Part shown: piece after piece, positions 20,640 to 32,943 of the stretch
How the letters are laid out: each line of letters starts with the position of its first letter
How positions within the stretch are numbered: the stretch's first letter is position 1
Assembly (NCBI GenBank): GCA_001910725.1
Contig: MJGA01000015.1
Location: 124,001 to 188,000 of the forward strand
Reading direction: 5' to 3'
Origin: Phanerodontia chrysosporium
Taxonomy: Eukaryota > Basidiomycota > Agaricomycetes > Polyporales > Phanerochaetaceae
Length of the DNA stretch: 64,000 bases
The notes under the pieces: model-generated
Told to the model about the DNA's origin: nothing
The model's input: the letters and a program-made list of their open reading frames with translations, nothing else
The model's database searches: none
Program-made: the position numbers and the translations under genes

Positions 20640-22601
20640 ATGCTCAAGGTGCTCTCTGTGCTTGCCGTGCTGGCTGCCATAGCGCGTGCGGGTCCGGCTC
20701 CCAAGCATCTACCAGAGCCTGACCCGTCATTGTCGTTCTCTGTCAACGTCGATGGTAAGACGTTCGTGAACAAGGCAGGCGCACACTGGTGTGATTACAT
20801 GTTGAAAACCTACTAACCAATATGGTAGGGACTCGTTGCCTTTGGCCTGATTCCTTCGAATTTCAGAGAGTCCACAGGCTCGCTCGCTTCCCGGGGACGA
20901 GTTGCGACTGCTAATTCATCTTTTTCACAGGTGATACTCTTGGTGGTATTGGAAGCGCAATTGCGCTCAAGCCCGGTGCATTCCGCGCGAACAAAGATGG
21001 GACTTTCTCAGGTCTGTCACGAAAATCTTGCTGCATGCTTGACCGTGTGACTGACACGACCACAGGGACGGTCATCACACAGCCCGACCGTGGCTTCAAC
21101 CTGCACGTATTAATAGCCTCGGTGATACTGAAGCACGGGCTGACAGGCAGGCAGGGACACGACGATCAACTATCAAGGCCGGCAACACGAGATCGACTTC
21201 GTGTTGAAGCCGTATTACGGAACCGCGAACTTGTCTTTCAATGCGAGCCAGGAGACGCTTGGCCTGAAGTACAAGAAGACACTGCTGTACAAGGACCGCT
21301 TCGGTGTGAAGACAAGCGGGCTTGATGCACTTGGTGTGCGTCGTGCTGAGCGGGGCTTCCCGTTGCTCGCCGCGGCGGACCCAGTAATGCCCATAGCGAA
21401 CGGCACGTTCAACCACCTTACGATGGACAACGAGGGACTCATTGTGGAGGACGACGGATCGTATGTGTCATTCTGATTCTATGTTTACCTTCAGCGGCTC
21501 AGACGCCGCCACAGATTCTGGGTCAGCGACGAATACGGCCCCTACGTGTACCGCTTCGACAGCCATGGGAACCTCGTGCAGACGATCCAGCCGCCGCCCG
21601 CGATCCTCCCACAAATTGCAGGCAAAACCAACTTCACGTCCGTCTCCGGCCCCGACACCGGCCGCGTCGGGAACCAAGGTCCGTCGAGAGCTCCTCTACC
21701 CGCTCCTCTCTACTGACGAACACGCGCAGGCTTCGAGTGCTTGACGCTCGACAAGTTCAGCAACGTCCTCTGGGTGATGCTGCAGTCCGCAGCGGTTCAG
21801 GACGGTGGCGACGACAAGTCGACGTCACGCTTCACACGGCTGCTCGCGTACGATGTCGCGCTGCCCCTGCTCAGGCGGCCAAAGCTCGTCAAGGAATTTG
21901 CCGTGCCGCTGCCGCAGAACAAGAAGGGCAACACGCTTGCGTCGAGCGAGATCCATTTTGTTAGCGAGGGCGTTTTCCTGGCGCTCTCGCGCGATGGGAA
22001 CGGGCATGGTGATGATAACCCGACGTCGCAATACAAGTGAGTCTCATTGTAGTTGGATGTATGAAGCAGAGGTTGATGGTGTTGGCGTATAGACAGATCG
22101 ACATCGTCACCATTGACGGTGCAACCGACATCCATGGCACCAAGTTTGATAGCCCAGAACATCCCATTGCAGTCAACGGGACGCTGGACAGCAGCATTAA
22201 GCCCGCGACGTACACCTCGTTCCTAAACATGCTTGACACGACCCAGCTGGCGCGCTTCGGTTTGCACAACGGTACGTGAACGCACCTATTGAATGCGGAC
22301 GTGGCTCAAAGACTGTAGGTGAACCCGTGGATCAAACTCTGATCGATGGCAAGTGGGAGAGCATCGCGCTCGCTCCCGTCGGCGACCCCGCGTTCCCGCA
22401 CGACTTCTTCCTATTCACCGCGGTGAGATTACATTGCACAATCACCCTAAGGCACTTTAATTGATAGACGTATAGGCTGACAACGACTTCATCTCAACCG
22501 ACGGCGTCTCTCTCGGCGTGCCGTTCAACGCCGGGTTGGACAACGACAACCAGTTCATGGTCTGGCGCGTGACCCTGCCGACGGCTGTCGGGACTCCTTG
22601 A
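20640..22601 (+). CDS. secreted esterase-like/phytase-like protein, copy A
   Basis: Ten exons: 20640-20774, 20829-20877, 20931-21011, 21066-21102, 21155-21460, 21515-21678, 21730-22036, 22093-22271, 22319-22422 and 22476-22601, 495 residues. MLKVLSVLAVLAAIARA is a signal peptide. The body matches the esterase-like activity of phytase family (Pfam PF13449 from memory): GDTLGGIGSAIAL, QPDRGFN, FWVSDEYGPYVYRFD, DGGDDKSTSRFTRLLAYDV and WESIALAPVGD. Such proteins are predicted beta-propellers; the enzymatic role in fungi is unproven. Three introns (20775-20828, 20878-20930, 21103-21154) start with GC instead of GT. For the first two no phase-compatible GT donor of reasonable length exists. For the third a GT donor seven bases on would add four residues. 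Tandem with copy B, same strand. Confidence 0.88.
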
Positions 22602-23245
22602 AACCAATGTACCTGCTGCTACAAAGGCATCTGCGGATAATCGAAATTCCCGTTGCCGCGAGCTCTTGACAAGCATGCTACATGTGCTCGCACACGAACG
22701 CTCTCCACGCCATCGCCCCATGTGCATGTGCAACTGCCCACGGGAGCCGGCAGCGCACGCACGTTCGCACGGTGGGTCCCAGTGGGTCCACGCCCGGATC
22801 ACGACGTAGCGAGTGCGAAGCCCGCCGGCGGGCTGAGCCCGGCGAGGAAGCTCGCTCGCCACCACGGCCGCGGCTACTTACTCTTCTCTCCCTTCTGTCC
22901 CTGCGCGCCATGTGGGGCCGCTCTGCGCGGGGGCCTTCGCGGGCCTTCGCGTCCTCAGCAGCTCGTGGCCCGCGAGGGACTGGGCCGCCGCACTAACGCA
23001 GGTCCCCGGCGCCGCCACGCGGCACGCAGCGCAGGGGTGCCCCGCGAAGCGGCGAAGGCGCAAAGACGCAGCCCAGCACGCGCATGCTGGGACTGCGAAT
23101 GCCTTCGCGCCGTGCGAGCACATGGAACGTCGCGCTCGGCGGCCCCCTTCGCGGGGCCCATGCCGTAGCGGTTGAGCCGCATCATTGGGCGGCGCACGAA
23201 CGTGGCCCGCCTGCCCCTCGCTTCGCGCACCGTGCCGCGCGGGCG
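22602..23245. other. spacer between the tandem esterase-like genes
   Basis: 644 bp, GC-rich. No coding frame of good quality on either strand; holds the copy B promoter at its right end. Confidence 0.5.
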
Positions 23246-23252
23246 ATATAAG
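23246..23252 (+). promoter_or_regulatory. TATA-like box of esterase-like copy B
   Basis: ATATAAG lies only 10 bp before an ATG at 23262 but 43 bp before the ATG at 23295. Transcription starting about 30 bp downstream would leave out the first ATG, which supports 23295 as the true start. Confidence 0.45.
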
Positions 23253-23294
23253 GGCGGGCGCATGCCACACTGGGGTCCCTTGCTGTACTGCGCC

Positions 23295-25223
23295 ATGGCC
23301 CGTTTCCTCGCGCTGCTCCTCCCCCTCGTCCAGGCTGCCGTCGCCCTCGCAGGCCCGCTCGCCGCGCGCACGGCGGAGCCGAGCCCGTCGCTTGCCAAGT
23401 CTGTCACCGTCGCAGGGCAGACGTTTGTGAACAAGGTGCGCTCTGCGCCACGCTGTCCTTTGTCCGTGCTGAACCGCGTCCGTCTAGGGCCTCGTCGGTT
23501 TTGGTCTGATCCCGTCGAACTTCACGGAGTCGACAGGCGAGAAATGGTGTCATAACTCGGTCCCGGATGGCGCTGATCTGTATTTGCCATGGCAGGGAAC
23601 ACCCTGGGTGGCATCGGCAGCGCGATTGCAATCAAGCGTGGGTCCTTTGCCCAGCAGTCTGACGGCACTTTTACGGGCACCATCATCGCGCAGCCCGACC
23701 GTGGCTTCAACGTGTACGCTCCCCCGCTCGCCCCGCTCGCACCTCGAACTGATTTGCATTACCAGCGACGGGACGATCGACTACCAGGCGCGCCAGCACC
23801 AGATCGACTTCGTGCTGGACCCGTACTATGGCACCGCGGACCTCAGCTTCGCGCAGGCGCAGCAGACACTGAAGCTCACCTACCGCAGCACACTGCTGTA
23901 CACCGAGCGCGCTCACGGTGTGACGACGGGCCTCGACGCCGGAGGCGTCCGCGACGCGCAGTCCGACTACCCGGACGCGCCGCTTGCGGACCCCGAGATA
24001 CCGATCCCATCGAGCAAGGACAACCGCCTGACCCTGGACCTCGAGGGCCTCGTCTTGAACGCGGACGGAACGTAGGTGTCGATGTCTGCGGTCGTCGGTG
24101 GACGCGGGCTGAGCAGGCGTTTTTGCAGGTTCTGGGTCAGCGACGAGTATGGGCCGTATGTTTACCGTTTCGACGCGAACGCGGACCTGCTCCAGACGAT
24201 TCAGCCCCCGGACGCCATCGTCCCGCTGCACAACGGCGACCTCGACTTCACGGGCGACGACGACCCCGACACGGGCCGCGCTGGCAACAACGGTAGGCTC
24301 AGCGTGCGTCGCACCCTACACTCTGCTCACGCGCGGCCTCCGCAGGCTTCGAGTGCCTCACGCTCGACGAGTCCACAGACACGCTGTGGGTGATGCTGCA
24401 GAGCGCGCCGATCCAGGACGGCGGGAACAAGAAGTCGAACGCGCGCTACACGCGGCTGCTCGCGTACGACGTGTCGTCGCCGGACACAGACCGCCCCGCG
24501 CTCGTCGCGGAATACATCGTGCCGCTGCCGCTCGACAGCGACGGCAAGACGCTCGGCGCGAGCGAGATCGCGTTCGTCGGCGAAAACCTCTTCCTCGTGC
24601 TCGCGCGCGACAGCAACGGGCACGGCGGCGACGACACCGCGTCGGAGTACAAGTGAGTGGCTGGTCTCTGTGTGTGGGGTGGAGGGTGTTTGCTGACGGG
24701 GTCGGGCGCAGGGGCATCGACCTCGTCGACATCAGCGGCGCGACGAACATCGCGGGCTCGAAGTTCGACAGCCACAAGAACGCCGTCGCACCCAAGGGCA
24801 AGCTCGACAAGAGCGTCACGCCCGCGACGTACACTTCCTTCGTGAGCCTCATTGACGCGACCGAGCTCGCGCGCTTCGGGCTGCACAACGGTGTGTGCTG
24901 GTTCTTGCCGTCGTCGATGGGGACGAGGGAAGCTGACGGCGTGCCTCCCCAGGGGACCCCTCGGATGCAACGCTCATCGATGCGAAGTGGGAGAGCATCG
25001 CACTCGCCCCTGTGGGGGACAGCCAGTTCCCGCATGACTACTTCCTGTTCACGGCGGTGCGTTAGGTCCATGTATGCGGGGCGCAGGCGCGTTTCTGACA
25101 AGGCGGCAGGCTGATAATGACTTTATGACCACTGACGGCATCTCGCTCGGCAAGTCATATAACGCGGGCGTCGACAACGACAACCAATTCCTTGTCTTCC
25201 GCGTTACTCTGCCCACGAAGTAG
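23295..25223 (+). CDS. secreted esterase-like/phytase-like protein, copy B
   Basis: Nine exons: 23295-23435, 23488-23536, 23596-23713, 23766-24071, 24129-24292, 24346-24652, 24712-24890, 24953-25056 and 25110-25223, 493 residues. The start MARFLALLLPLVQAAVALA is a good signal peptide and fits the TATA box. The same family blocks as copy A are present (NTLGGIGSAIAI, QPDRGFN, FWVSDEYGPYVYRFD, DGGNKKSNARYTRLLAYDV, WESIALAPVGD). Exon lengths 49, 306, 164, 307, 179 and 104 equal those of copy A exactly, and its 118 nt exon equals copy A's 81 plus 37, so one intron has been gained in A or lost in B. Its second intron (23537-23595) would also have a GC donor; a weak GT donor further in also keeps phase. 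Clear tandem duplication. Confidence 0.9.
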
Positions 25224-26362
25224 GCGAGAACTCTGGGGTCAAAAGCCGGTGGTCTTGATGAACATCAGGCATGTATGTATAAAGCATTTAAGTACAAATT
25301 GGACGTCACTGGAGTTTCATACGGATACTCGGATATCTGGCCATCTGAAGCTGCTCACAAACTTGTTCTGTTGTATAACGACATTCACAATATGTGAGTG
25401 CGATATGCAGAGCTTGCAGCGCTGTGGTCCGTCGAGTCGCGCTCTGAAGCGCCAAGTTTGTGCATCACTTGCCGCACACCGTCACAACCCACTGGGGCCC
25501 TTTTGTCCTGCGTGCTTCCCAATACTGCAGCTTCTGCGGACGCCGTGAATCAGACCCTTGGCAAGCTGTCTCTCACCCCTGCGCAGCGAACTTGGACACG
25601 ACGGCGGCCCTCGACGAGCTGAGCTGCCGAAACACAGCACTCTGCTACCCTGGCGCGACCGGCGGGTCGATGAATATTGCCACCCTGACCAGGTCTAATG
25701 ACAACACTGCCTGCGACCGACCGGAGCTGTCTAGAAGATCGTCCGTGGTGGCCTACCTGCGGAGGACAGCCTCGGCCGATGGCGGACAGATGTCATGTCC
25801 GTGCTAGCTGGCTCCAGCGCACTGCCCCGTCCTCTCTCTATGGAACGCCTGTGAGGCAGGCCCGACCGTTGTGCCGCCGCCGCCGCCCGAGATATCCCGC
25901 AGGCGTCGTCCACGCCAGGGCGCCAGGGCTTGCCTTCCACGTATACAGTGCTCGTGTGTCCCCCAGGACGATCTGTTTCGGCGACGGTGGCGTTGGTAGC
26001 CTCGCGTCGAGGCGTCCGCCGTCCGTTTGGTCCGACGGGGCATCGTGCCTGGAAGTCATGGGGCTTGCCTGCCAACCTTCATATGGCTAAAACGTCTCCC
26101 ACCGTCCGCCATAGCATCTGCCATACGAGCTATGGAAAGGCTCAACGCTCTTCCCACAGCACCGGATGCCCTTCAAATCCGCCATCGATGCACAGCGTGC
26201 CTTGCCAGCGAACGTGCTTATCGTGCTCGCTGACGTCCGTCACGGTCAGGCGGGTACTTAAGCTCGCGCACGGCCAGCTCTCTGATCTCCAACCCCGCCG
26301 TCGACCGCCTGCCGCTCGACTTCCACCGCTCGCTCTCACCTTAGAACACACTTGCCTGCACC
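25224..26362. other. intergenic, upstream region of the S-Y-G repeat gene
   Basis: 1.1 kb without a convincing coding frame on either strand. No tRNA or repeat noticed. Confidence 0.45.
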
Positions 26363-27468
26363 ATGTCGGACTATAACAACGACTCCTACGGCTCGCACCG
26401 CAACCGCGACGACGACAACAGCGGCGGGTACGGGGGCAACAACGACTCCTACGGAGATAACTCCAACTCCTATGGTGGCGACAGCAACCGCCGCGACCGC
26501 GGGGATGGAGCGTACGGCGGCTCAGACAGCTATGGCAGCTCGAAGAGGGACAACGACGGAGCGTACGGACAGGGCGGCGACAGCTACGGCTCGTCCCGCA
26601 ATGACTCGTCGCGCAACGATTCGTACGGCTCAAGCAACAACGACAACTCGTACGGCGGCGGCCGCGATCGCTCGTCGAACGACGACTCGTACGGCTCCGG
26701 CAACCGCGGCAACTCATACGGCTCGAGCGACAACAGCGACTCGTACGGCAGCCGCGACCGCTCGTCGAATGACGATTCGTACGGCAACCGTGAGCGCTCG
26801 TCGAACGACGACTCGTATGGCGGTCGTAATCGTTCGTCGAACGACGATTCGTATGGGTCCAGTGGGAACACGAATGGTTCCGGCAACAACGACAACTCGT
26901 ACGGGTCGGGTAACAACGACTCATACGGCTCATCTAACAAGGACAACTCGTACGGCAGCCAGGGGCGCCGCGACGACAACTCGTACGGCTCGAGCAACAA
27001 CGACAACACCAACTCGTTTGGCTCGAGTAACAACGACTCTTACGGCTCGAACGCGAAGGACAGCTACGGCTCGTCGAACAACTCGTCCAGCCGCAACACC
27101 AGCGACTCCTATGGCAACGACAGCTCCTCTAACTCCTACGGAAGCAGCAACAACTCCGGGAGTGCGAACTCTGGTCCAGGCTACGGCGGGTCCAACTACG
27201 GTGCTGGCTCGAGCGGCGGAGGGGACTGGCTCGACAAGGGTGTCTCCTTCGCCGCGCAGAAGGCCGGCTACAACTTGGTATGTCACCTCTCTGTGATGGT
27301 CTCACTTGTTGAACGTCACTTACTGTTTGTCCTCTTAGGACGAGCAGACCGCGTCGAAGATTGGGGACACCCTCCAGGAAGGCCTCAAGAAATTTACCGG
27401 TACATTGACATACTGTCTCACTGTAGCATGAAATACTGACAATTCCAAATCCAGGTCGCGACTTTTAA
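26363..27468 (+). CDS. low-complexity N-D-S-Y-G repeat protein with a conserved C-terminal helix
   Basis: Three exons, 26363-27277, 27339-27399 and 27455-27468, 329 residues. Residues 1-285 consist of irregular repeats ending in S-Y-G; I count 21 S-Y-G units, four of them in a 10-residue form R-S-S-N-D-D-S-Y-G. Composition is dominated by Ser, Asn, Gly, Asp and Tyr, typical of prion-like, phase-separating sequence. The last 45 residues differ: DWLDKGVSFAAQKAGYNL, then SKIGDTLQEGLKKFTGRDF, an amphipathic helix pair. Similar S-Y-G proteins with this tail are common in mushroom-forming fungi, by recall; function unknown, often described as stress-related. The tail is the only part split by introns, suggesting the repeat exon expanded within one exon. 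Intact. Confidence 0.85.
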
Positions 27469-27839
27469 GCTAGACGAACGCTGTCACAAATATTTGTCAT
27501 GATAGGATGCGTGCTTGGGGGATCTACAACTCAAAGGAAATAATTGTATTGACTAGGAATGAGAAAGACACAAACAAATACCATGTAATTGACCCTAGCG
27601 CATGGTCTTGTGAATGAACGCGACAGGATGGTGGAGAGCTCAGCACGCACGGTGACCTTCGTCACGCGACCCGTAACGCGTCGATGCGACGCATACTGTA
27701 ACGCGGAGGTGCGTCACGCCGCGCATCGTGTCTCCCGCCATCACCGCGCCTCCTTTGTCCGCCGTCGAGGATGCCGTCGCAGCCGTCGGGCTCGCAGAGG
27801 TCGAAGCACGCGCGCAACTCGCGCGCAAGTACGCTGAAG

Positions 27840-30391
27840 ATGGACACGGCGGGGCCGGGCCCGCCCGCGAAGAAGCAGAAGCTGCGCCCCTTGTCCGCCG
27901 TGAGTCTCCCGCCTGCTCGCGCGTGATGTGCCGCCGGACGACGTTGACTGAGGTGCAGCGCGCAGCTCGCGATGCCGCCGATGCCTGTCTTTGAGGCAAG
28001 CAGCCGGCCGGCCGTACAGGCGCCGCTGCCGGGCCAGCGCGCGCGGAAGGGCAAGGAGAAGGCGGCGGAGGTCATCGTCCTGGATAGTGACGAAGAGGAT
28101 GGGAAGGCAGCGCAAGTAGGGGATGACAGGCTGTGGGTCGACATGTATGAGCCGCAGACAGAGGTGCGTAGGCTTGACCATGCTCGCTTTCGTGCGTTCA
28201 CGCCACATGTGCAGGAGGAACTCGCGGTACATGTCAAGAAGGTGAAGGACGTGCGGCAATGGCTCACGGAAGCCTTCGAGTCGGACAGACAGAGGAAGTA
28301 CAGAGTATGTGGCTACAGCTCTGGGCCGTCATGTAAACTGTGCCTGAACGTATCGACAGCGGATACTCGCTCTCACAGGCCCAGCAGGGACAGCGAAGAC
28401 TGCAACCTTGCGTGTGCTGTCTAGAGAGATGCAGTTCGACATACTCGAATGGAGAAACAGTACAGATGATGTGTTTCACGAAACAGACGACTATGGTGCG
28501 CATCATATACGCGACTTTGTTCCTTAGTCTTATGGCATGACCGCATATATAGACCCAGACTTGGACACGGGATATGAAGGGCTCTCCGAGAAATTCCACA
28601 AATTTATCGTCCGCGCTGCGTGCTGTCGCCCGCTGTTCCCATCTACATCTGCTTCCGCTTCTTCGTCCCAGTCTATGTGGCCAGCAGTCATGACCTCTGT
28701 TGTTCCAAAGCAGCGGAGGCAGGTCATCCTCCTAGAAGACCTTCCGAACGTCCTACACCCGGGTACCCAGAGGTCATTTCACGCCTCCCTCGAGACGCTC
28801 GTATCTTCGTCCTCCGATAATCCTGTACCGGTCGTCATCATTCTCAGCTCGTCAGGCGTGCGCGGTGAAAACCCTGAGGACGACACTGGCAGGACATGGC
28901 GCACAAAGGACTCCATCGACATTCGCATGGTCATCCCTCCCTCGCTACTGGGAGGGCCCTATGTCACGCAAATTTCGTAAGTCGTGGTAGGTTGAACACG
29001 AACATTCGCTGACGCCTTTCAGATTCAACCCCATTGCGCCTACATTGATGCACCGCGCCTTAGCAGCTTTGCTAGCGAGACACTTGAAAAGTGCCAACGT
29101 GGTTGCCAAACCCAGAGGCAAAGCAGCGGCGGGTGGGAGCACCAAGGAGGTACTCGACCTCGTCGTCGAGACTGCCAACGGCGATATACGCAGCGCTATT
29201 ATGGCACTCCAGTTCGCATGCACAGACCCCTCCTTTGCGTCGGCTCTTTCAGGGAGAAAAGGTACCAGGAGCAGCGGAAACCCTAGAGCCTTGATGGAAG
29301 CCATCACCCGGAGAGAGCAGAGCCTTGCGCTTTTTCATCTGATCGGCAAAATATTATACAGCAAACGTAAGGCTGTCTCGCCCCGTATTTTCGCGCTGCG
29401 TCTGTTGTTGACAATGTGTTTCTTGCAGGCAAAGGGGATGCGCCGCCGGCAAGCATGTCGAAAGCCGACGCAGAGAAAGAGCGTGCGCTGGATCGGAAGC
29501 TCAAGGATCCTCCTGCCTTACCGTTGCACTTACGTGACCACGATCGGAGGGCGAGTCGAGTGGACGTTGAGGTGCGTCGCGTGCAGTTTCCGACCCTCGA
29601 TACCTCGTCCGTAGCTCAACCTACAAGCTAGACGTTGTACGCAGACACACCCATTGACAGCTCCCTGTTGTCACTGTACATTCACCAGAACTATACTCAA
29701 TACTGCAACACACTGGACGAGTGTGGCGGTGTCGCAGAGTGGATGAGCCTCGTTGATGCGAGTGGAGGTGAATCGGTCAGTCCTCTCCCTCGATATCCTG
29801 TCCATCGAGGAAGCGTCGATTCACCCTATAATCATGCGTAGATCATGAACACCAACCCGACACGCTTTCACCTGCTCGCACTCGGCACGATGCACTCGCT
29901 GCCGAGCCCCGTGCCGCGCAAAGGGCAGCGCAACTACAAGCCCGAGTTCTTTGACTTCCTGCGCAAGCAGAGGGAGGCCGAGGCCGGCGTCTCCGAGACG
30001 CTGCACTGGCTCCGACAGGTGCGTGCCCGCGCTCACAGCCGTTGCAACAACAGTCTTGACACAGCGACAGAGAGAGACGTGTGGGGGCGGCTGGACCGCG
30101 CGCGACGTCGCGCTCGAACTCCCCGCCGTGCTGAAGGCGCTGGACGCCCGCCAGGCGTCCGCGTCCCGGCAGGCGAGGGCCGGCCCGCCGCCGAGCCACC
30201 GCGCGTTCTCGAGCATGCGCTTCGTGTGGGGATCTGGCAGTGCCGCGCAGGTCGCGGACGAGGAGCTGGACGCGAGCCTGCTGCCTGTGGAGGGCGACGA
30301 CGAGTCGGGGACGCCGGAGGACGCGCCGGAGGAGGTGAAGGAGAGCGTGTTGGGAGGGTGGTTGGAAAATGATGATATTGAGGATGTGTAA
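27840..30391 (+). CDS. RAD17: DNA-damage checkpoint clamp loader RAD17 (yeast Rad24)
   Basis: Ten exons: 27840-27899, 27966-28163, 28215-28304, 28360-28495, 28553-28976, 29023-29366, 29429-29571, 29632-29775, 29842-30018 and 30071-30391, 678 residues, all phases correct. The opening LWVDMYEPQTEEELAVH is the family signature that precedes the AAA+ domain. Walker A is GPAGTAKT (about residues 122-129), with Ala for the usual third Gly as in other Rad17/Rad24 proteins. VILLEDLPNVLH is Walker B. DIRSAIMALQF is the sensor region. The C-terminus is acidic. The protein replaces Rfc1 to load the 9-1-1 clamp on damaged DNA in the nucleus. The start ATG lies in a short first exon that ends KKQKLRPLSA; a second in-frame ATG (MPPMPVFE) at 27972 would shorten it by 22 residues. 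Confidence 0.92.
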
Positions 30392-32943
30392 TTGCGCGTA
30401 TCTATATCCTGTATTATGGTTGCTCTGCTGTATCTTCTTGGAATGTAAGTAAATCTGCTATTATGTCATTGCTAGAAGACCTGATAAAAGTGTTTCACAG
30501 CTATTATCTGCGTGTGGACGCGTTTCTTTGGTACAAACGGTAATCAATGTGATCGGCCGGCGTGCTCGTCGGCCACCTGCTGTTCTCACTGCGGGCCAGC
30601 TCCTCTTTGCAAGGTCAGTCCGAGGTGCCATGCGGTCAATACGGTTCAATTCCCTCACTTTCTGGACACCTAGCGACCGACCTTGGTGTCTTGAGGTTTT
30701 GACGTCGAGTTAGCTGCATTGGTTTGTATCTAGGTCAAAGCGAGACCTGCGCTGGTGTGCTCGTTTACGCCTCGGAGATGAGGTTCGCATAATGAGCAAG
30801 GCTGACCGAAGGACCAGCGACCTACCTTCAAGTCCGAAGATATACTGCCGCGCCATCGTATGTAGAAATGTTTTCACGACATCATCAATTCCCCCGGCTT
30901 ATTTAGCTGACATTCACCGTGTGGACTGCGTGGTACAGGTTCGCAATAGAAGAATATTACAAATGCCCATAGGTCATTCAGTCCGGTCCTCTTAAAACGT
31001 GCAAGCTGTTGCATCCAATCGTCGGTCGCTTGCGTATAGATAACAACGCACTATTCATGGCCCCCGAACTGCAGCTTGTGGCCGTGCGCTTCGACGCGTG
31101 TTATCCATTGTCTGCGTGCCCATAAGCATGCTGTGAACTGAATAGTTTCATACCTGTTCATGAGCCCGGACTCGTGTCCTTCGACCTTCATGAAACAGAT
31201 CTATGCACACCAGACGGTAGGCCTTCCCGTCTGTGCCTTGCTTGTGATATTAGATTTGATAGATAGGATCGTTCGCAGGGCCGGTGATGAGGGCTGTCTT
31301 CCCGCTTGCGTCCCGCCTCGACGTGCGGGAAGGCGGGATCATTGCCACCGCCGCGTCTTTACGTGGCTGGGAGGGCAAAACGAGGGTGGCTCGGCCTGGA
31401 CCGACCACGGCATCTATACGAGCGTCACATTGCCTCGACCATCAATGCGACTTCGCGGACACCGTGCTTCCAGCTGGTATGGCTTCGTTCTCTAACTGGT
31501 GCCGCAAGTTAAGATGGTGGTTGTCAGGTTCTGATGAAGTCCTGCAGCTGGTAGCATGTATAACGGCTCATCATGACTCCCGCGCGAGCTTCACAAGACC
31601 TTCCATTATCGCACCAGCTGTCAGTCGTCAAGCGGTGTCTCAGCAATTTATATTTATCACTCCGACTCAGCGGTGGAGTGCGTCCCACGTTGTTTCTCAG
31701 GGATCAACACGACACTAATGCGGCCTGGGCACAAGCAGACTGTCCAGGGTCCCGCCTCCGTGCAGCGGCCGTCGCATCCTAGGCGCACGAGGAGATATTG
31801 GGAGCCACTGTCCTCCTGATGGAAATTTCCTGGATGTTCTGGGCACCTGATGTCTCTCATACGCACACTCTGCGCCCTCACTGTACGGCAACGTCATACA
31901 TCATGGCTGACGCAGGACCGGACACCGTCACACTCGCAGGTACTACTATTCACTCCCTGCGCTCTCAGCATGAAGACACTCCCGCCTTCTCCCAAAGTTT
32001 CACAGAACAAATGTTGTCGATGCCGCGTCCGGCACACACGCGCTCGGTTCTAACGCCTGTATCTGGCAGATCCCGGCGTGCACCGCGACGGTGCTGTCTG
32101 TACCTGAGGGAACCTTGTGCGCTCGCGTCGCGAGTGGAGCCAGTTGATCCGCAAATGTGTACTGCGAAGCCCTCGCCGCGGGGCGTGTTCCACCTGCGTC
32201 CGAGGTGCCGCCCACGGAGCCGGGGAGCATACCCAGCATCTGTTGATTATGCACAGGGTGGCGCGCGGACGTAGCTCAAACGGTGCGCACGGCGTCTGAG
32301 CTTGTCGAACGTAGATTGCCTCCGTGTGATCGTACCTTCCTCTTGCAGATTTTTGGGACGGACGGAGATACGGTTGCTTGGCGTGGAGTCGGGCGTGGCT
32401 CCCCCCAGGTCACGCTTGCACCCAGGTGAACGAACTGACACAACTGTCGTGCAGATGTTAAAAGGAGCGGAGCATCATCCGGCTCAGACTCGTTCACACA
32501 CCGGAATGCACTGTGTATGATAACTTTTTAGTACGGGGGTAGTACCGCTATGTACTGGGAGAGTCATGTTACTATAAGTACGCTAGTGAATATCCCAACC
32601 ACAAGGAGTCTGCGTAGGAAACGATGAAGGCAAGGCAAGGGTAGTCCGTCGGAAGTGAAGATGAAGCGCATGTAAACTAATCGTGGATGTGCAGAGTCCG
32701 TGAAAGGCATGAAGAAAGAATGCAGATTACAATGGACAAAAAGTCTTTGTCTGTCTATGGGTGTATGAGGACAACAGGATGGAGCACACCGGGGAGCGGC
32801 CGGAAGGTACACGGGGAAGGAGCGACACAAAGGGAGGGCGACAATGCGGGGAGAAGCATAGTCTGTTGCCGAGCACGCACAGAAAGCGTTCGTACCCAGA
32901 CGATGGTATACACGGGAAGGGTATCTCTGCGCGCGGGAGGTGC
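30392..32943. other. gene-poor stretch
   Basis: 2.5 kb with only short open frames, moderate GC and no family motif. No tRNA fold, terminal repeat or transposase motif noticed. It may include the 3' UTR of RAD17 and decayed sequence. Confidence 0.45.

Noticed and set aside
30600..30680. tRNA-like GGTTCAATTCC near 30640
   Set aside because: No T-stem pairing, acceptor stem or D-arm around it.
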